In this document: piece after piece, positions 5,495-6,697 of the stretch
Layout: every line of letters begins with the position of its first letter
Numbering within the stretch: the first letter of the stretch is position 1
DNA from: Phycisphaerales bacterium
GTDB taxonomy: Bacteria > Planctomycetota > Phycisphaerae > UBA1845
DNA: 6,697 bases
Assembly: GCA_030612785.1 (NCBI GenBank)
Contig: JAUWNF010000188.1
Coordinates: 1 to 6,697, forward strand
Reading direction: 5' to 3'
Made by a program: the position numbers and the translations under genes
Notes under the pieces: generated by a model
Told to the model about the DNA's origin: nothing
Databases searched by the model: none
The model's input: only the letters and a program-made list of their open reading frames with translations

Positions 5495-5967
5495 GGTCCG
5501 GTTCTACCAGCTTCCGCCTTGGTCTCTCGTCGCCGATGCTGATTCCGATTCGGCCGCGGATGGACGCGGATGTGTTTTCGGGCGTTGTCAAAGACAAACC
5601 GTTTGAACTCCGGCTTGGGGCCGAAGTTGAGCAACAATCCGACCTCGATCGAAGTGGCGCGCAGGTAGTTTAGCAGTTGTGCCTCGTGCGCCGACTCCAG
5701 AGTCCGGGCGGCCTTGAGCTCGAGAATCACACTTCCGTCAATCAGCAAATCCGCGCGGAAATCCCCCACGTTGCGCCCCCGAAACCACACCGGAATGGGA
5801 ACCTGCCGCTCCACGCGCAGGCCCGCATCGTCCAGGGCAATCTCCACCGACGCCTCATAGACCGACTCGAGAAACCCGGGACCCAACTCGTTGTAGACAT
5901 CGAAGAACACTCCAATGATCTTTTCGGTGAGTCCGCTGTGCTTCAATCCGCGCCGATCCGCGTGCAT
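5476..5967 (-). CDS. GxxExxY protein (PD-(D/E)XK nuclease-like)
   Basis: This 163-residue protein matches the GxxExxY family, small proteins of about 125-135 residues of unproven function with nuclease-like features. The naming motif is Gly31-F-L-Glu34-S-V-Tyr37, after LTEKIIGVFFDVYNELGPG. A PD-(D/E)XK-like core follows, with Asp73 in FRADLLID, Glu83-L-Lys85 in ILELKAA, and Gln97 in HEAQLLNYL. The family-typical end is VGLLLNFGPKPEFKRFVFD (109-127). The remaining 35 or so residues, starting IRVHPRP and then very Arg-rich, are atypical. They correspond to the inverted repeat (133-139) and then flanking DNA, ending 19 bp inside the transporter gene. The ATG at 5965-5967 also lies inside an inverted repeat, so the true N-terminus may be slightly later. 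The gene sits between two functionally linked phosphate genes and has no obvious role with them. Confidence 0.85.
   Translation of the reverse strand: MHADRRGLKHSGLTEKIIGVFFDVYNELGPGFLESVYEASVEIALDDAGLRVERQVPIPVWFRGRNVGDFRADLLIDGSVILELKAARTLESAHEAQLLNYLRATSIEVGLLLNFGPKPEFKRFVFDNARKHIRVHPRPNRNQHRRRETKAEAGRTGPCYSQT
5552..5571 (+). repeat. Left inverted repeat of the GxxExxY cassette
   Basis: GGCCGCGGATGGACGCGGAT contains two CGCGGAT units (5555-5561 counting its first base C, and 5565-5571) with a 10-bp period. It matches the reverse complement of 5956-5975 at 19 of 20 positions. It lies within the 3' part of the GxxExxY reading frame and 58 bp upstream of the transporter ATG. Confidence 0.75.
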
Positions 5968-5975
5968 CCGCGGCC
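5946..5975 (-). repeat. Right inverted repeat of the GxxExxY cassette, three 10-bp units
   Basis: On the plus strand ATCCGCG recurs at 5946-5952, 5956-5962 and 5966-5972, a 10-bp period. Read on the minus strand, the outer 20 bp (5975-5956) are GGCCGCGGATGCACGCGGAT, which is the left repeat with one substitution. The GxxExxY ATG is inside it. No target-site duplication is apparent outside either repeat. Confidence 0.75.
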
Positions 5976-6017
5976 CTCCTTCTTCCGCGTTGAGGAAGTC
6001 CGGAACGTTTGCAGCGC

Positions 6018-6692
6018 TCAGTGCGAAGCCAACATCCGTCTCAGGCGATCACCGATGTTCTCCGCATAGTTGGCCAACTGACCCAACTCGCCGAAGACCT
6101 TGGACCACAGGAAGATATCCGTGGGTTTCATGTTGTCCTCCTCGGCGAAGAGCGCCTTGGCCAGAGAGTAACTGAGCCGGTCGGCCTCCCATTCGGCCTT
6201 CTCGATGGCCTCGACCATCTCGATGGCGCGATCCACGGCCTGGGCGTCGAAGTTCTGTTCGGCCAGCACGGGCAGGTGGTTGCTCAGCGCCTTGGTCTTG
6301 TCGCACACACCCACAACCTTGTCGATGTAGGCGAAGATCGCGTCGCTCAGCGGCTCGGGCCACTGTAATCGCTTGATGGTCAGGAGCACGGCGAGGTCCT
6401 CGGCCGCGTCGGCGATGTCGTCCTGCAGCTTGAGATAGCCCAACAAGTCGCCGCGAAACACGGGCAGGAAGAAGGTGCGCGGGATGGTCTGGCGGACTTC
6501 GTTCTTGATGATGTCGGCCTGGTGCTCCGCTTTGAACACGTCGCCGGCCAGGGATTCGATTCTGTCGTAATCGCCGTCCCGCAAGGCCTCGAACATGGGC
6601 TTGACCATCGTGACACATTCCATCGCTTTGGCCAGGTGTTCGCGCAAGGGCTCAAACGGCGACACCTTGAACAGGCTCCTCATATCCGACAT
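6018..6692 (-). CDS. DUF47 (TIGR00153-type) PhoU-like Pit accessory protein
   Basis: This 224-residue soluble, almost all-helical protein is of the DUF47/PhoU-like family. Such proteins are commonly encoded just before a Pit gene and are thought to regulate the low-affinity phosphate permease (compare the orfA-pit pair of Sinorhizobium). Landmarks are the start FKVSPFEPLREHLAKAMECV (8-27), AEHQADIIKNEVR with the PhoU-type E-x-x-A-D (about 55-67), and IPRTFFLPVFRGDLLGYLKLQDDIADAAEDL (70-100) with acidic, metal-binding-like D/E clusters. A second E-W-E-A-D-R segment (about 167-172) and a final GELGQLANYAENIGDRLRRML helix follow. The length is normal, so the ATG at 6690-6692 is probably the true start, although a second ATG lies three codons in. 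The ribosome site would fall at or beyond the window edge. It is the first gene of the minus-strand phosphate cluster seen here. Confidence 0.88.
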   Translation of the reverse strand: MSDMRSLFKVSPFEPLREHLAKAMECVTMVKPMFEALRDGDYDRIESLAGDVFKAEHQADIIKNEVRQTIPRTFFLPVFRGDLLGYLKLQDDIADAAEDLAVLLTIKRLQWPEPLSDAIFAYIDKVVGVCDKTKALSNHLPVLAEQNFDAQAVDRAIEMVEAIEKAEWEADRLSYSLAKALFAEEDNMKPTDIFLWSKVFGELGQLANYAENIGDRLRRMLASH

Positions 6693-6697
6693 GACGA

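Larger units (their letters stand above)
5552..5975. mobile_element. Putative 424-bp inverted-repeat-bounded cassette carrying GxxExxY
   Basis: The two 20-bp inverted repeats enclose the conserved body of the GxxExxY gene and nothing else. The cassette separates DUF47 (stop at 6018) from the PiT gene (start at 5494). In other genomes these are normally adjacent or nearly so, so an insertion is the simplest reading. No transposase is inside, so movement would need help in trans or an activity of the encoded nuclease-like protein. Both are inference. Confidence 0.4.

Overview
The window reads as a chromosomal segment of a high-GC bacterium, most likely a planctomycete or close relative. This is inference. 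It rests on a remnant of a protein C-terminus of the DFAAFQ..FTG type, which I associate with planctomycete dockerin-like (EF-hand) tails, on a secreted protein with a Cys-Gly plus membrane helix plus Arg sorting tail, on a small lipoprotein of a style common there, and on a GxxExxY gene. No rRNA, tRNA or CRISPR array is visible.

Layout from left to right. Positions 1-137 hold the transposase-proximal end of an IS630-type insertion sequence. Its transposase runs leftward out of the window. It abuts, at a TA dinucleotide, the last 18 codons of a disrupted dockerin-like gene (138-191). Positions 328-1125 (minus) encode a TauE/SafE-family anion exporter. A 317-base divergent intergenic region (1126-1442) carries a perfect 8-bp inverted repeat and two copies of a structured 27-bp repeat. 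Positions 1443-2573 (plus) encode an unrecognised secreted protein with a signal peptide and a C-terminal sorting-type tail. A near-consensus sigma70 promoter (2591-2619) then leads into an amidohydrolase-2 family protein (2674-3591) in which two expected metal ligands are replaced.

The right half is a minus-strand phosphate-uptake cluster. In transcription order it is a DUF47 PhoU-like Pit accessory protein (6692-6018), a GxxExxY protein (5967-5476), a PiT-family inorganic phosphate transporter (5494-3896) and a small lipoprotein (3793-3602). The lipoprotein ends tail to tail with the amidohydrolase, 10 bp apart. DUF47 and PiT form a well-known functional pair, with the cytoplasmic PhoU-like protein thought to modulate the permease.

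The most unusual structure is that the GxxExxY gene separating DUF47 from PiT is bracketed by a 20-bp inverted repeat with 19/20 identity (5552-5571 and 5956-5975), built from a 10-bp-period CGCGGAT unit. The gene's ATG lies inside one repeat, and its reading frame runs out through the other and overlaps the start of the transporter gene. This looks like a compact cassette dropped between two partner genes.
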